Assembly (NCBI RefSeq): GCF_028464065.1
Contig: NZ_CP116808.1
Span: 2,311,501-2,375,500, forward strand
Direction of reading: 5' to 3'
Source of the DNA: Saprospira sp. CCB-QB6
GTDB taxonomy: Bacteria > Bacteroidota > Bacteroidia > Chitinophagales > Saprospiraceae
DNA: 64,000 nucleotides
Position 1 is the first letter of the stretch. Every line of letters starts with the position of its first letter. The notes beneath the pieces are model-generated. The model made no database searches. It was not told where the DNA came from and worked only from the letters and a program-made list of their open reading frames with translations. This document shows positions 9,181-18,279 of the stretch, piece by piece. Made by a program: the position numbers and the translations under genes.

Positions 9181-9323
9181 GCAGGCGGCGAAGCCGCCGC
9201 AGGCCTAGCGATGTGCAGGGGTGGCCCGAAGGGCCAGACCCAGCCGCCAAAGGCGGCGCAGGGCCGAGCAGGCCTGCGAGCCCCGCAACGTAGCGCCGAC
9301 GAGCGCAGCGAGGCGGAGGCCCC
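9181..9323 (-). repeat. GC-rich palindromic element, copy 5 (subtype I)
   Basis: Minus orientation, 20 bp from the promoter candidate of the metalloprotease. Left arm type GCCTCCGCCTCGCTGCG with CGTAGCGCC; stems GCCGCCTTTGGCGGC and GGCCCTTCGGGCC; tail ATCGCTAGGCC. Confidence 0.87.
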
Positions 9324-9342
9324 AAATCCTCATCACCTTAAC

Positions 9343-9374
9343 TTTAAAGGCGAAATAAAATATCCATAAGTTTG
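9343..9374 (+). promoter_or_regulatory. Candidate promoter of the metalloprotease gene
   Basis: TAAGTTTG at 9367-9374 matches the TAnnTTTG -7 consensus. TTTA at 9343-9346 is a near-match to the -33 element, 20 bp away. Transcription would start near 9381, which supports the ATG at 9424. Confidence 0.5.
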
Positions 9375-9423
9375 TTTTTGCCAAATTATTATTTGAGCTT
9401 TGTGGGATTACCAACTCAAAACG

Positions 9424-12400
9424 ATGCTTATGCGCAGTTTATCCACTTTTTTTCTTAGTTGCTTGATGCTGACAGGCTTATGGGCCCAGGGGCAAGAGCT
9501 TTGGCAAAGCCAAAGCGAGGCAACTGTTCCCATTTATGGGGTTCGTTATATTCAGCCGCAGGCCGCGGCTTATTATCAGTTAGATTTGGGGCAGTTGCAG
9601 CAGCTATTGGATGCGGCTCCTATGGAGTTTACGCCTATTGCGGGGATGAGCCAAACTTTGCTTAGTTTGCCCATGCCTGATGGGCGGATGGAAAGCTTTG
9701 ATATTCAGGAGTCGCCCATTATGGAAGCGGCCTTATCGGAGCGTTTTCCCGATATACAGACCTTTAACGGGCGGGGAGTGACTGACCCTAGTAAATCGCT
9801 TCGCTTTGATCTTACACCAGCGGGTTTTCATGCTATGATTATGCAGGCCGATGGGCCCACTATCTTTATTGATCCAGTTTATTTTAAGGGCGACAAGCGC
9901 TATTATCAGGTCTATTACCGCACTGATTTCCGTTCTACGGTGGCCAAGAATTTTAGCTGTGAAACGGAGGCGGAAATTACGAAAGGACAGACGAATAAGC
10001 GTCCATTTTTGCCCAAGTCCTTTGGGAGTTGTGAGCTACGGACCTATCGCTTGGCGCTAGCCGCTACAGGGGAATATACCCAGTTTCATGGGGGAACAGT
10101 AGCCGATGCTTTGGCGGCTCAGGTAGTTTCTATGAACCGAGTAAATGGGCTTTATGAAAGAGATTTGGCTATACGGATGGTCATTGTGGCCGATAACTAC
10201 AAAATTATTTATACCAATGGCAGCACCGACCCTTACAGCAACTCTAGCGGTGGGGCCATGTTGGGCGAAAACCAAACGGTCTGTGATGATTCTATTGGTA
10301 CGGCCAATTATGATATTGGGCATGTCTTTTCTACTGGAGGTGGGGGAGTTGCCTATCTACAATCGGTCTGTAATAGCAATAAAGCAGGAGGGGTAACGGG
10401 TAGTGCCAGCCCTATCGGCGATCCTTTTGATATTGATTATGTGGCACATGAAATGGGCCATCAATTTGGGGCCAATCATACCCAAAACAATGCTTGTAAC
10501 CGCAATGGGGCTACTGCAATGGAGCCTGGTAGTGCTTCTACAATTATGGGGTATGCGGGTATTTGTGCGCCCAATGTACAAAGCAATAGCGATGACCATT
10601 TTCATGGGGTCTCTTTAGAAGAAATGGGGGCTTTCATTACGGGCAGTTCACATAGTTGTGCTGTAACTACGCCATTGAACAACAATTCGCCAGTGGTCAA
10701 TAACAGCAGCACAACTTTGGTTATTCCAGCCAATACGCCCTTCTTCCTCACTGGAGATGCGCAGGACCAAGACACGGCTGATGTGTTGACTTATTGTTGG
10801 GAGCAAATGGACAATCAAACGGCCACGATGCCCCCTTTGCCAACTTCTACAGTAGGGCCAAGCTTCCGTTCGGTTTCGCCCAGCAGTAATCCCACTCGCT
10901 ATTTTCCCAACTTAGTGGATCTCAGCGCAGGGGTTAGTCCAACTTGGGAGGTGCTTTCATCTGTATCCAGAAGCTATAACTTCCGTCTTACTGTTCGAGA
11001 TAATGCGGCTGGCGGTGGCTGTACCGATCATGCCGATTTATCGGTTAATGTAGATGCGAACTCTGGTCCTTTTATCGAGACTTATCCTTCGGCTACAGGT
11101 ATTAGCTGGATTGGAAGCACCCAAAAAACAGTAGAATGGGATGTGGCCAATACCAATAATGCCCCAGTCAACTGTACGCTGGTAGATATTTTATTGTCTA
11201 CAGATGGCGGCTTGACTTATCCTACTGTACTCGCTACGGCTACCGCCAACGATGGCTCCGAAGTGATTACGGTACCGAATACCCCCTCTACAACTTGCCG
11301 CATTATGGTTAGAGCAAGCGGAGGCAACTTCTTTGATATTTCGGATAATGATTTTGAAATTACAGCAGCAACCTTTGGCTATAACCTTTCTGTGGCTATG
11401 GATAGTATTGCAGGTTGTCCCAATAATAGCGGCAGCTACTTGATTAGCGTTACAGGCCTCTTGGGCTATACCGATCCCGTTCAGTTGAGCTTGAATGGCT
11501 TGCCTACTGGAGCTACGGCTAGCTTTGGCAATGCAAGCATTACGCCCACAGATACCACTACTTTGTCTATTGCTTTTGGAACGGCAGCTGCAGGAGATTA
11601 TAATCTCAGTTTAGTGGCCCAAAATGCTTCAGATACACAAACGCTGAATTTGGTCCTTTCTGTTTTGGATGGCAATTTGGCTGCGCCAACGCCCCAACTG
11701 CCCGCCAATCAGGCTCAAGGCGTTATTAGTCCCGCTAACTTTAGCTGGACAGCTAGCAGTAGCGCTGGTCAAAGCTTTGGCATTGAGATCGCTAGCGATG
11801 CGAACTTTACAAACATGGTAGAGTCAGCGACGAACCTCAGTAGCCCAAGTTATACCTCTGGCAATTTGGCTGCTAATACTACTTATTATTGGCGAGTGAC
11901 AGCTAGCAATGTTTGTAGCAACTCAGTCAATTCTGCTGTATTTGAGTTTACTACTGCCGATTGTAATATTTATGCAGCCACAGATTTGCCGATTGCTATC
12001 CCCGCCGCAGGTGCTCCCACAATCAGCTCTAATATCAATATCCCTAATGCGGGAAGTATTATTGATTTGAATGTGGTCAACTTAACAGGAACCCATTCTT
12101 GGGTATCTGATTTGACCTTTGTATTGACGAGCCCCAATAGCAGTAATGCCACTCTCTTTGCTCAAATTTGTGGAGGAGATGATGACTTTGATGTCAATTT
12201 TGATGATGCTGCAGCTAGTAGCCAGTTGCCTTGCCCGCCCGTTGGTGGGGGCACTTACCAATCAGAGGACCCCTTATCGGTCTTCAATGGAGAAAACCTC
12301 TTAGGAACATGGACGCTTAGCGTATCGGATGGTGCCAACCAAGATGGTGGAAGCCTAGACAACTGGGGAATTCAGGTTTGTGTGGCAGCCCCTACTTATC

Positions 12401-13317
12401 TTCAAGACGTAGCCCTACTGAGTATCACTAATTTGTCAGGAAGCTATTGTAACCAAGGTGATTTTACCCCCGAAATCAAGATAGCCAACTTAGGTGCAGA
12501 TACCCTAACGAGCTTGACTATTGAATACAGCATCGATGGCGGAAGTCCCCAAAGCTTTAACTGGACGGGCACCCTAGCTACCAATGCATCTACTGCAGTG
12601 ACCTTACCTATAATTACAGTAGCCACTGGAGCACATACTTATAGCATAACATTGAGTTCGCCCAATGGGCAAACCGATGGCGATTTGAGCAATAATACAG
12701 CTTCTACTAGCTTCACTTATGTGAATCCTGGCCAAGATGTGACGGTGGCCATTATCACAGATAACTTTGGAAGCGAAACAACTTGGGAAATTCTCAATAC
12801 ACAAAACCTTGTAGTGGCTAGTGGTGGACCTTATACCGATGGGACCCCCAACCAAACCTTTAGTCAGGCCAATTGCTTGCCCAATGGTTGCTATACTTTT
12901 GTTATCTATGATAGCTATGGAGATGGCTTAGATGATGGCCAAAATACAGGTAATTTTATGCTTACAGATACGGCGGGCACCATCTTAGCCAATATGGGGA
13001 CTAACTTTACCGATTCTACCAGCCGTAGTTTCTGTATCCAACCCACTGCCGTAGAAACAATTGAAGGCCTAAGCTTATTTGAGGTGTTCCCGAACCCCGC
13101 TAGCCAAAACTGTTTTGTGCAGCTGGAACTAGATGGGCAAAGTCCGCAAGCTCGACTTTCTTTGGTAAATACCTTGGGCCAAGAGCTTCGCCAATATACT
13201 GTAGATCAAAAATGGCAACAGCAAATTGATTTAAGCAATTTGCCCGCTGGAGTCTACTATTTACGTCTGCAATTGGACCAAAAACAACAGAGCCGAAAAT
13301 TGCTTATTCATCGCTAA
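9424..13317 (+). CDS. Secreted reprolysin-like zinc metalloprotease, T9SS cargo
   Basis: 1297 residues from ATG 9424; a TTG 24 bp upstream would only lengthen the N-region of the signal peptide. After the signal peptide comes a propeptide-like region, then a metzincin catalytic domain with the full HEMGHQFGANH zinc motif at about residues 342-352 and a following SIMGYAGIC-like Met-turn (TIMGYAG). A cadherin/Ig-like region follows. A fibronectin type III domain sits at about 753-845 and a proprotein-convertase P-domain at about 849-990 (SDLTFVLTSP, LLGTWTLSVSDGA). A CARDB-like region and a T9SS type A sorting domain (VFPNPASQN...LPAGVYYLRL) end the protein. Predicted extracellular protein-degrading enzyme. 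Monocistronic between a promoter candidate and a strong terminator. Confidence 0.92.
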   Translation: MLMRSLSTFFLSCLMLTGLWAQGQELWQSQSEATVPIYGVRYIQPQAAAYYQLDLGQLQQLLDAAPMEFTPIAGMSQTLLSLPMPDGRMESFDIQESPIMEAALSERFPDIQTFNGRGVTDPSKSLRFDLTPAGFHAMIMQADGPTIFIDPVYFKGDKRYYQVYYRTDFRSTVAKNFSCETEAEITKGQTNKRPFLPKSFGSCELRTYRLALAATGEYTQFHGGTVADALAAQVVSMNRVNGLYERDLAIRMVIVADNYKIIYTNGSTDPYSNSSGGAMLGENQTVCDDSIGTANYDIGHVFSTGGGGVAYLQSVCNSNKAGGVTGSASPIGDPFDIDYVAHEMGHQFGANHTQNNACNRNGATAMEPGSASTIMGYAGICAPNVQSNSDDHFHGVSLEEMGAFITGSSHSCAVTTPLNNNSPVVNNSSTTLVIPANTPFFLTGDAQDQDTADVLTYCWEQMDNQTATMPPLPTSTVGPSFRSVSPSSNPTRYFPNLVDLSAGVSPTWEVLSSVSRSYNFRLTVRDNAAGGGCTDHADLSVNVDANSGPFIETYPSATGISWIGSTQKTVEWDVANTNNAPVNCTLVDILLSTDGGLTYPTVLATATANDGSEVITVPNTPSTTCRIMVRASGGNFFDISDNDFEITAATFGYNLSVAMDSIAGCPNNSGSYLISVTGLLGYTDPVQLSLNGLPTGATASFGNASITPTDTTTLSIAFGTAAAGDYNLSLVAQNASDTQTLNLVLSVLDGNLAAPTPQLPANQAQGVISPANFSWTASSSAGQSFGIEIASDANFTNMVESATNLSSPSYTSGNLAANTTYYWRVTASNVCSNSVNSAVFEFTTADCNIYAATDLPIAIPAAGAPTISSNINIPNAGSIIDLNVVNLTGTHSWVSDLTFVLTSPNSSNATLFAQICGGDDDFDVNFDDAAASSQLPCPPVGGGTYQSEDPLSVFNGENLLGTWTLSVSDGANQDGGSLDNWGIQVCVAAPTYLQDVALLSITNLSGSYCNQGDFTPEIKIANLGADTLTSLTIEYSIDGGSPQSFNWTGTLATNASTAVTLPIITVATGAHTYSITLSSPNGQTDGDLSNNTASTSFTYVNPGQDVTVAIITDNFGSETTWEILNTQNLVVASGGPYTDGTPNQTFSQANCLPNGCYTFVIYDSYGDGLDDGQNTGNFMLTDTAGTILANMGTNFTDSTSRSFCIQPTAVETIEGLSLFEVFPNPASQNCFVQLELDGQSPQARLSLVNTLGQELRQYTVDQKWQQQIDLSNLPAGVYYLRLQLDQKQQSRKLLIHR

Positions 13318-13340
13318 TCAACTTGGCTTAATGCTTATTC

Positions 13341-13376
13341 ATCGCCTGTTTTCTTTGGAAGACAGGCGATTTTTTT
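13341..13376 (+). terminator. Intrinsic terminator after the metalloprotease
   Basis: Stem ATCGCCTGT / ACAGGCGAT with about 11-nt loop and six or more T. Confidence 0.9.
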
Positions 13377-13500
13377 GTGGCCCGCGGCCAGCTTTGCTGG
13401 CCGCCGCTATGCTGCGCCGCTCGCAGGTCTGCTCGGCCCTGCGCCACCTTCGGCGGCTGGGTCTGGCCTGCGGCCACGGCTGCGCAGCGCTGGGCCGCTC
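13377..13500 (+). repeat. GC-rich palindromic element, copy 6 (subtype III)
   Basis: Border TTTTGTGGCCCGCGGCC (one base off GGGGCC), arm GGCCAGCTTTGCTGGCC then GCCGCTATGCTGCG, core GCTCGGCCCTGCG, spacer GGTCTG, stem GGCCTGCGGCC, tail CAGCGCTGGGCC. It starts directly on the terminator T-run. Confidence 0.85.
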
Positions 13501-13549
13501 ATCCAATTTTTTTCTTTTGGCGGTATTCTTCGGCAGTTAATTTTAGGAG

Positions 13550-13594
13550 GGGGCACCCTCATTTATATATTCTTGCGAAGCAATACCATATTTT
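13550..13594. repeat. Partial three-hairpin module next to copy 7
   Basis: Contains ACCCTCATTTATATATTCTTGCGAAGCAATACCAT-like words shared with 29030-29075, including the TTGCGAAGCAA hairpin. The first hairpin arm is degenerate here. Confidence 0.55.
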
Positions 13595-13733
13595 CAGGCG
13601 GCGAAGCCGCCGCAGGCTGAGGGATGGAAAGGGGGGCGGCGAAGCCGCAGACCCAGCGGGCAACGCCCGCGCAGGGCCGAGCGACCTGCGAGCCCCGACA
13701 CAGCCCGACCCGCCCGCAGGGCGGGGCAGCCCC
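13595..13733 (-). repeat. GC-rich palindromic element, copy 7 (subtype II)
   Basis: Minus orientation, 92 bp before the methyltransferase. Arm GGGGCTGCCCCGCCCTGC... with GGGTCGGGCTGTG; stems GCGGGCGTTGCCCGC and GCGGCTTCGCCGC; tail CCATCCCTCAGCC. Confidence 0.87.
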
Positions 13734-13824
13734 AAAACAAAAGGACCAAAAAAGCACTAATAAAATTAGTATTTTGAGGCCGCTGCTCAGATTGGGCAGT
13801 CTGTTATTCTTTAGTTTTTGAGAT

Positions 13825-15024
13825 ATGTCTGAGAAAGATACTGCCATTCAGCAATTTATAGCATTGCTCCAAGAGGCTTTGGCCCAAAAAACCTTAATCA
13901 AATTGAGCCTGTCTAAGGGCCCAAAAGAAGCTGCCCAGAAGATTTTGGGTCGCCCGATTGCCTTAAAAAAAGGCTTGGCCCTGCAAGCTACCTATCGCTA
14001 TCCTACACAGGATAAGGTGCAAAATTATCTGTTGGCAGAACTAGACCCCCAGCTATCGAGCTGGTTGCAAGACTATAAAGCGGCCTATTTAAAAACGACC
14101 ACAGAAGAGATACAACTCCTCTTTAATCGGCGGGGGATTGCTCGTTTGCAGCGGAAAAAAATGGCCCAAAAGGCGGAGCCTGCGGCTTTGTCGCACAATC
14201 GCAAAAAGCAATACCTCATCTCCGCAGATCGGCCATTTTTGCAGGCCTTGGGCATTACGGATGCCAAGGGGCGGGTCAAGGACAAGCAGCAAGACAAGTT
14301 TCGGCAGATCAATAAGTATGTAGAAATTATGCAGGCCCAATTGGAGCAGACCAATTTGTTGGGCCAGGCTGCTCGCCTGCGCATTGTCGATATGGGAAGT
14401 GGTAAGGGCTACCTCAGCTTTGCGCTGGTTGATTTTCTTATGCAGCAAGGGCAAGAAGTAGAGTTGTTGGGCGTAGAGTTACGGCCAGAACTGGTCGAGT
14501 TTTGTCAGCAACTGAGTGAGCAATTGGGTTGGCAAGCCAGCATTCGTTTTATGGCGATGGACATTGCCGATTTTCCAAAGGAGCTAAAAATAGATGTTTT
14601 AATTGCCTTACACGCTTGCAATTTGGCCACAGATTATGCTTTGCACAAGGGTCTTTTGCAGGGGGCTGATTTGTTGGTGGTTGCGCCTTGTTGTCATAAA
14701 GAAATCCGCAAACAGATTCAGGCGGTAGCTCCGCAATGGCGATTCCCGCTCAAGCAGGGCATTTTTCAGGAACGGCAGGCCGAGCTATTAACCGATAGCA
14801 TTCGGGCCTTATTATTAGAGCATCAGGGCTATCAAGCCAAGGCTTTTGAGTTTATTTCGGGCCAGCATACGGCTAAAAACCTGATGTTAGCGGCCCAAAA
14901 GCGCCCGCAGGGAGTTACGGAAGAGGAGCAAGCCAGCATTTTGTTAGAGTTGCGTGCTTTGGCGGCCGAATTTGGCATTAAGGAGCAAGAATTGGCCAAG
15001 CGTTTGGGTTTAGCTTTGGTATAG
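13825..15024 (+). CDS. SAM-dependent methyltransferase (Methyltransf_32-like)
   Basis: 399 residues. The class I SAM-binding motif IVDMGSGKGYLSFALVDFL begins near residue 189. A later IALHACNLATDYAL and VAPCCHKEI pattern is typical of the METTL25/GSTCD-like group, whose Asp-free 'LHACN' and 'PCCH' motifs set it apart from ordinary RNA methylases. The N-terminal 100 residues form a separate basic domain that may bind RNA. Substrate not determined. Cytoplasmic. Monocistronic; the next gene is convergent. Confidence 0.8.
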   Translation: MSEKDTAIQQFIALLQEALAQKTLIKLSLSKGPKEAAQKILGRPIALKKGLALQATYRYPTQDKVQNYLLAELDPQLSSWLQDYKAAYLKTTTEEIQLLFNRRGIARLQRKKMAQKAEPAALSHNRKKQYLISADRPFLQALGITDAKGRVKDKQQDKFRQINKYVEIMQAQLEQTNLLGQAARLRIVDMGSGKGYLSFALVDFLMQQGQEVELLGVELRPELVEFCQQLSEQLGWQASIRFMAMDIADFPKELKIDVLIALHACNLATDYALHKGLLQGADLLVVAPCCHKEIRKQIQAVAPQWRFPLKQGIFQERQAELLTDSIRALLLEHQGYQAKAFEFISGQHTAKNLMLAAQKRPQGVTEEEQASILLELRALAAEFGIKEQELAKRLGLALV

Positions 15025-15025
15025 G

Positions 15026-15065
15026 CAAAAAAAATGAGCAGCAGCCTTCCCCAAGGCTACTGCTC
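15026..15065 (-). terminator. Intrinsic terminator of the LRR gene
   Basis: 13-bp stem GAGCAGTAGCCTT / AAGGCTGCTGCTC (one mismatch), 4-nt loop, followed on the minus strand by eight T. It closes the DUF4240-LRR unit. Confidence 0.85.
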
Positions 15066-15101
15066 TGTAATCCCCATGATTTACCCCAAACTTAATTGAA
15101 G

Positions 15102-15133
15102 TGCAATTTTGGAGGAGTTTCCTCCTGATTGCA
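15102..15133. other. Two-step hairpin between converging genes
   Basis: TGCAAT / ATTGCA outer arms enclose GGAGGA-GTT-TCCTCC. No T-run follows on either strand. It may add to termination or be an RNA 3' end structure. Confidence 0.4.
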
Positions 15134-15204
15134 TTACAAAGATAGGGTAGCTTGGTACTTTTTTCACTAGTGAAAGGCCTAAAGGGCCAAATTAGGCAAA
15201 AGGC

Positions 15205-16734
15205 CTAGAGTTCTAGATCCATAATTGCGCTCTTAAAATGGCTTTTCCAGAGGGCCAGCGCTTCTTCGGTCCAATCATTATCGCTCAAGTAGAGATTTTG
15301 CAATTGGCCTGCTAGAGGAACTAAAGCCTGCGGGAAATCTGTAAATTGATTATTTCGAAGATCTAGCCATTGAATTTGGTCTAGTTCGCCTAGGCTTTGG
15401 GGAAGTGTTTTTAGTTGATTATCTGAAAGATCTAGTTCTTCTAAATTACTCAAAGGGCGCCAGTTTTCGGGCAGTTGGGCCAATTGGTTTTTTTCTAGAT
15501 TGAGTTGGCGAAGCTGTGGTAATTTATCCCAGCCGCCCAAAAGTTCGCTCAATTCATTTTTGCTCAAATCAAGCTCTTCCAGCTCTGGCCAATCTAAGTC
15601 GTTAAGATCAATCTGACGAAGGAAATTGCCGGCCAGCAACAGTTGTTGAATTTGAGCCAGTTCATTTAGTGGACTGGGCCATTTTTGGAATTGATTATCT
15701 CTAAGGTCTAGCCAAGTTATCGCTGTCAATTGCCCAAAATTATCAGGTAAATTTCGCAATTGATTGGCGGATAGGTCTAGCCAATGTAAGGCGGGTAAGG
15801 CTAATCCTTGGCCCAAATCGGCCAAATTACAGTTACTCATGTCCAGCTCTTCCAGCTCTTGAATTTCCTGCAGCATTAGTGGAAGTTCACCCAAGGGGTT
15901 ATCTTCCAAATTTAAGACCTTGAGGTTTTGGCAGCGGGCCAAATTGAGCGGCAACTTTTCAAGTCGATTATTACCGAGGTCGAGCTGTTCTAAAGCGGCG
16001 CATTCGCCAACTTCTTCGGGCAGCTTTTTCAGGCGGTTGTAGCCCAAAAATAAGCTTTGCAAGTTTTGCAATTGCCCAATCGCTTTAGGCAACTCTTTTA
16101 GGCCTAACCCTTCCGCTTGCAATTCTTCCAATTTATTCAATTGGCCCAATACCTCATTCAACTGAGAGATAGGGTTGGCACTAATACTCAACTGTTCTAG
16201 GGCCTTGAGCTGCCCAATTTCTTGGGGCAACTGGGCCAAGGCATTTTCAGAAAGGTCCAATTGCTGCAACTGCTCCAACTGGGCAAAGCTAGTGGGCAAA
16301 GCAGTCAGTTGATTTCGTTCCAAAAGCAATTTACGCAAGGCCTTGAGCTGCCCAACACTAGCGGGCAATTCCTTTAATTGATTGTTTTTCAAATCTAAAC
16401 GCTTCAATTCTTCCCAAGCGGCTAGATCTTCGGGAAGCTCTTGTAGGCCATTGTTCGAGAGGTCCAACCAACGCAATCGCTTGAGCTGAAGCAAGACCTT
16501 TGGCAAGGGCGAAAGCTGGTTGTCAGAAATATCTAACCACTCTAATTGCCCCAAATTCGCCAAACTATCGGGCAAATCCCGAAGACGATTGTCTTCTACA
16601 TTGAGCTGTTTCATGCCTTTGGATCGACCAATTTCTTGGGGCAATTCCTGCAAACCTTTACGGCTGGCATCAAGTTTCTTAAGGCTTTTTTGGGCCAGTA
16701 GTTCGGCCAACTGAAGTTCATAACGACTAAGCAT
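15205..16734 (-). CDS. Leucine-rich-repeat protein
   Basis: 509 residues from ATG 16734 (a TTG 12 bp upstream touches the preceding stop codon and could be used instead). Almost the whole protein is about 20 LRRs of 23 residues with the pattern LxxLxLxxNxLxxLPxxxxxL, the plant-intracellular/bacterial type. No signal peptide, membrane segment, Roc-COR GTPase or catalytic domain is visible. It is likely a cytoplasmic protein-binding scaffold. It follows the DUF4240 gene with almost no gap, so the two are co-transcribed and probably work together. Confidence 0.88.
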   Translation of the reverse strand: MLSRYELQLAELLAQKSLKKLDASRKGLQELPQEIGRSKGMKQLNVEDNRLRDLPDSLANLGQLEWLDISDNQLSPLPKVLLQLKRLRWLDLSNNGLQELPEDLAAWEELKRLDLKNNQLKELPASVGQLKALRKLLLERNQLTALPTSFAQLEQLQQLDLSENALAQLPQEIGQLKALEQLSISANPISQLNEVLGQLNKLEELQAEGLGLKELPKAIGQLQNLQSLFLGYNRLKKLPEEVGECAALEQLDLGNNRLEKLPLNLARCQNLKVLNLEDNPLGELPLMLQEIQELEELDMSNCNLADLGQGLALPALHWLDLSANQLRNLPDNFGQLTAITWLDLRDNQFQKWPSPLNELAQIQQLLLAGNFLRQIDLNDLDWPELEELDLSKNELSELLGGWDKLPQLRQLNLEKNQLAQLPENWRPLSNLEELDLSDNQLKTLPQSLGELDQIQWLDLRNNQFTDFPQALVPLAGQLQNLYLSDNDWTEEALALWKSHFKSAIMDLEL

Positions 16735-16746
16735 AATCTTGGGCAA

Positions 16747-17355
16747 TTAAGCAGTTTCTGTAGATGGGGATTGCTGTTCTTGGTACTTCTGCAAACGATA
16801 GTAGAAGTTCTGGAAAAACTTCTTAAATAAAGCGGGATAACGCTTCCGCAATTTATACTCCTGCGCCAAAGGACGCATTTTCTCTTCTAAACTAAATTCT
16901 GCCTGCTGCACTTTTTCATACTCTCTAAGCCAATCATAAGTGTGGCAGAGGTTGCGCTGACTCTTGCGCTCATAAGCCGTCTTGAAGGCCGACCAAAATT
17001 CATAAAAGCTGAGCTCTGGATTGTCTCCATCCTCAATATTGACCTGCTCGCAAAGAAATTCGGCCGGATTCGCTAAGCAATCATGAAAAAATTGCTTGCC
17101 CTGGGCAATCAACCAATACCGAAAGTCCTCAAATCCCCATTCTTCATAGCCGCCATTGATTAAATAATGGGCCGCCCAAACTTCTTCGGTACTGCTCTGC
17201 TGCAAAAGCTGCATCAAATAAACCGCATGCCGCCGAATACTATCAGAGGTCATCGCTTCCAAACGCTCCTCCAATAAAAGGACATACTTTTGCTGATCTT
17301 CTCCCGCAGATTGCTTGACCGCATCTATCAGGAGCCAAAAATCTCTCTCTATCAT
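16747..17355 (-). CDS. DUF4240-type protein
   Basis: 202 residues. The opening FWLLIDAVKQSA and EEWGFEDFRYWLIAQGKQFF match the DUF4240 family, found in bacteria and of unknown function; it is related in pattern to WGR/immunity-type small proteins. The C-terminal 70 residues are charged and helical. No signal peptide. It is the first gene of a two-gene unit with the LRR protein. Confidence 0.75.
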   Translation of the reverse strand: MIERDFWLLIDAVKQSAGEDQQKYVLLLEERLEAMTSDSIRRHAVYLMQLLQQSSTEEVWAAHYLINGGYEEWGFEDFRYWLIAQGKQFFHDCLANPAEFLCEQVNIEDGDNPELSFYEFWSAFKTAYERKSQRNLCHTYDWLREYEKVQQAEFSLEEKMRPLAQEYKLRKRYPALFKKFFQNFYYRLQKYQEQQSPSTETA

Positions 17356-17386
17356 AGCTGTTGTTTTATGCTGTTGTTGTTGTTCT

Positions 17387-17527
17387 GGGGCTGCCCCTCC
17401 CTTCGGTCGGGTCGGGCTGTTTCGCAGCTCGCTATTCGCTCGGCCCTGCGCGGCTTTCAGCCGCTTGGTCTGCCGCCTTCGGCGGCCCTGCTGTCCATCC
17501 CTCAGCCGTTCTGGCCCTACGGGCTAG
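17387..17527 (+). repeat. GC-rich palindromic element, copy 8 (subtype II)
   Basis: Border TTCTGGGGCTGCCCC, arm with CCCTTCGGTCGGGTCGGGCTG, core GCTCGGCCCTGCG, stems GCGGCTTTCAGCCGC and GCCGCCTTCGGCGGC, tail CCATCCCTCAGCC. It is antisense to both flanking minus-strand genes. Confidence 0.86.
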
Positions 17528-17629
17528 TGGCGGCTATGCCGCCAATTTGGGCCAGGTCGCCCTCATTCTGGAAGATAAGAAAACTCAGGCAGCTTGCTGC
17601 AATTTTTATGTTGGGAGCTTCCCAAAAAC

Positions 17630-18277
17630 TTAAAATCTAATCAAAGGCTCCCCCTCTTTGGACCAATTTCGACTAAAGTAATGAATCAACGCCGCCAATA
17701 CGGTCCCCCAAGCCGCTCCCGCCAATACATCTTGTAAAAAATGTTGCCCCAAATACACTCTAGAAAAAGCAACGCCCAAAGCCAAAAATGCAAAAAATAC
17801 TTGCTGTATGGGCCGAGGACTCCAAAGCCCCAATAAACCAAATAAACAAGCCGAAACCATGCTGTGGCCCGAGGGAAAACTCGATACCCAACTCGTCTTT
17901 TGAGGTAAATGCTCTATGGCCGCCAATAACTGCCCCCGAATATGTAGAAAATAAGGCTGGGGCCGAGGTAACTGAAAAAAGAATTTAAGTCCCTGACTTA
18001 GGGCCAAACTTAGGCCCGTCCCCAATAAAAAAAGTAGACTGTAGCGCAGCCGAATAAAGAGCAATACCCCAAAACAAAAGAGTAGGGCAAAGCCTTCGGT
18101 TAGCTGCGTAAATAGACGAAAAAAGAGGTTAAGCTTGGGCCCTCTAAAATCTAAAAAGAACTGAATGCCTTCTCCCTTATCTAAGTAAAGCGCAGGAATC
18201 CAACCCAACAAAATGGGCCAAAGCATCAGATGAAAATAGAGCTGATGCGCCTGCCAAAAGGACCAAAATCGCTGCAT
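17630..18277 (-). CDS. PAP2-family membrane phosphatase
   Basis: 215 residues with five or six hydrophobic segments. The three phosphatase signatures are present: KFFFQLPRPQPYF (KxxxxxxRP type), FPSGHS in the middle and SRVYLGQHFLQDVLAG (SRxxxxxHxxxD). Members dephosphorylate lipid phosphates such as phosphatidic acid, phosphatidylglycerophosphate or undecaprenyl pyrophosphate in the inner membrane; which one is not clear. It starts 2 bp after the stop codon of the LptF/G-like gene, so the pair is an operon. Confidence 0.88.
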   Translation of the reverse strand: MQRFWSFWQAHQLYFHLMLWPILLGWIPALYLDKGEGIQFFLDFRGPKLNLFFRLFTQLTEGFALLFCFGVLLFIRLRYSLLFLLGTGLSLALSQGLKFFFQLPRPQPYFLHIRGQLLAAIEHLPQKTSWVSSFPSGHSMVSACLFGLLGLWSPRPIQQVFFAFLALGVAFSRVYLGQHFLQDVLAGAAWGTVLAALIHYFSRNWSKEGEPLIRF

Positions 18278-18279
18278 AC

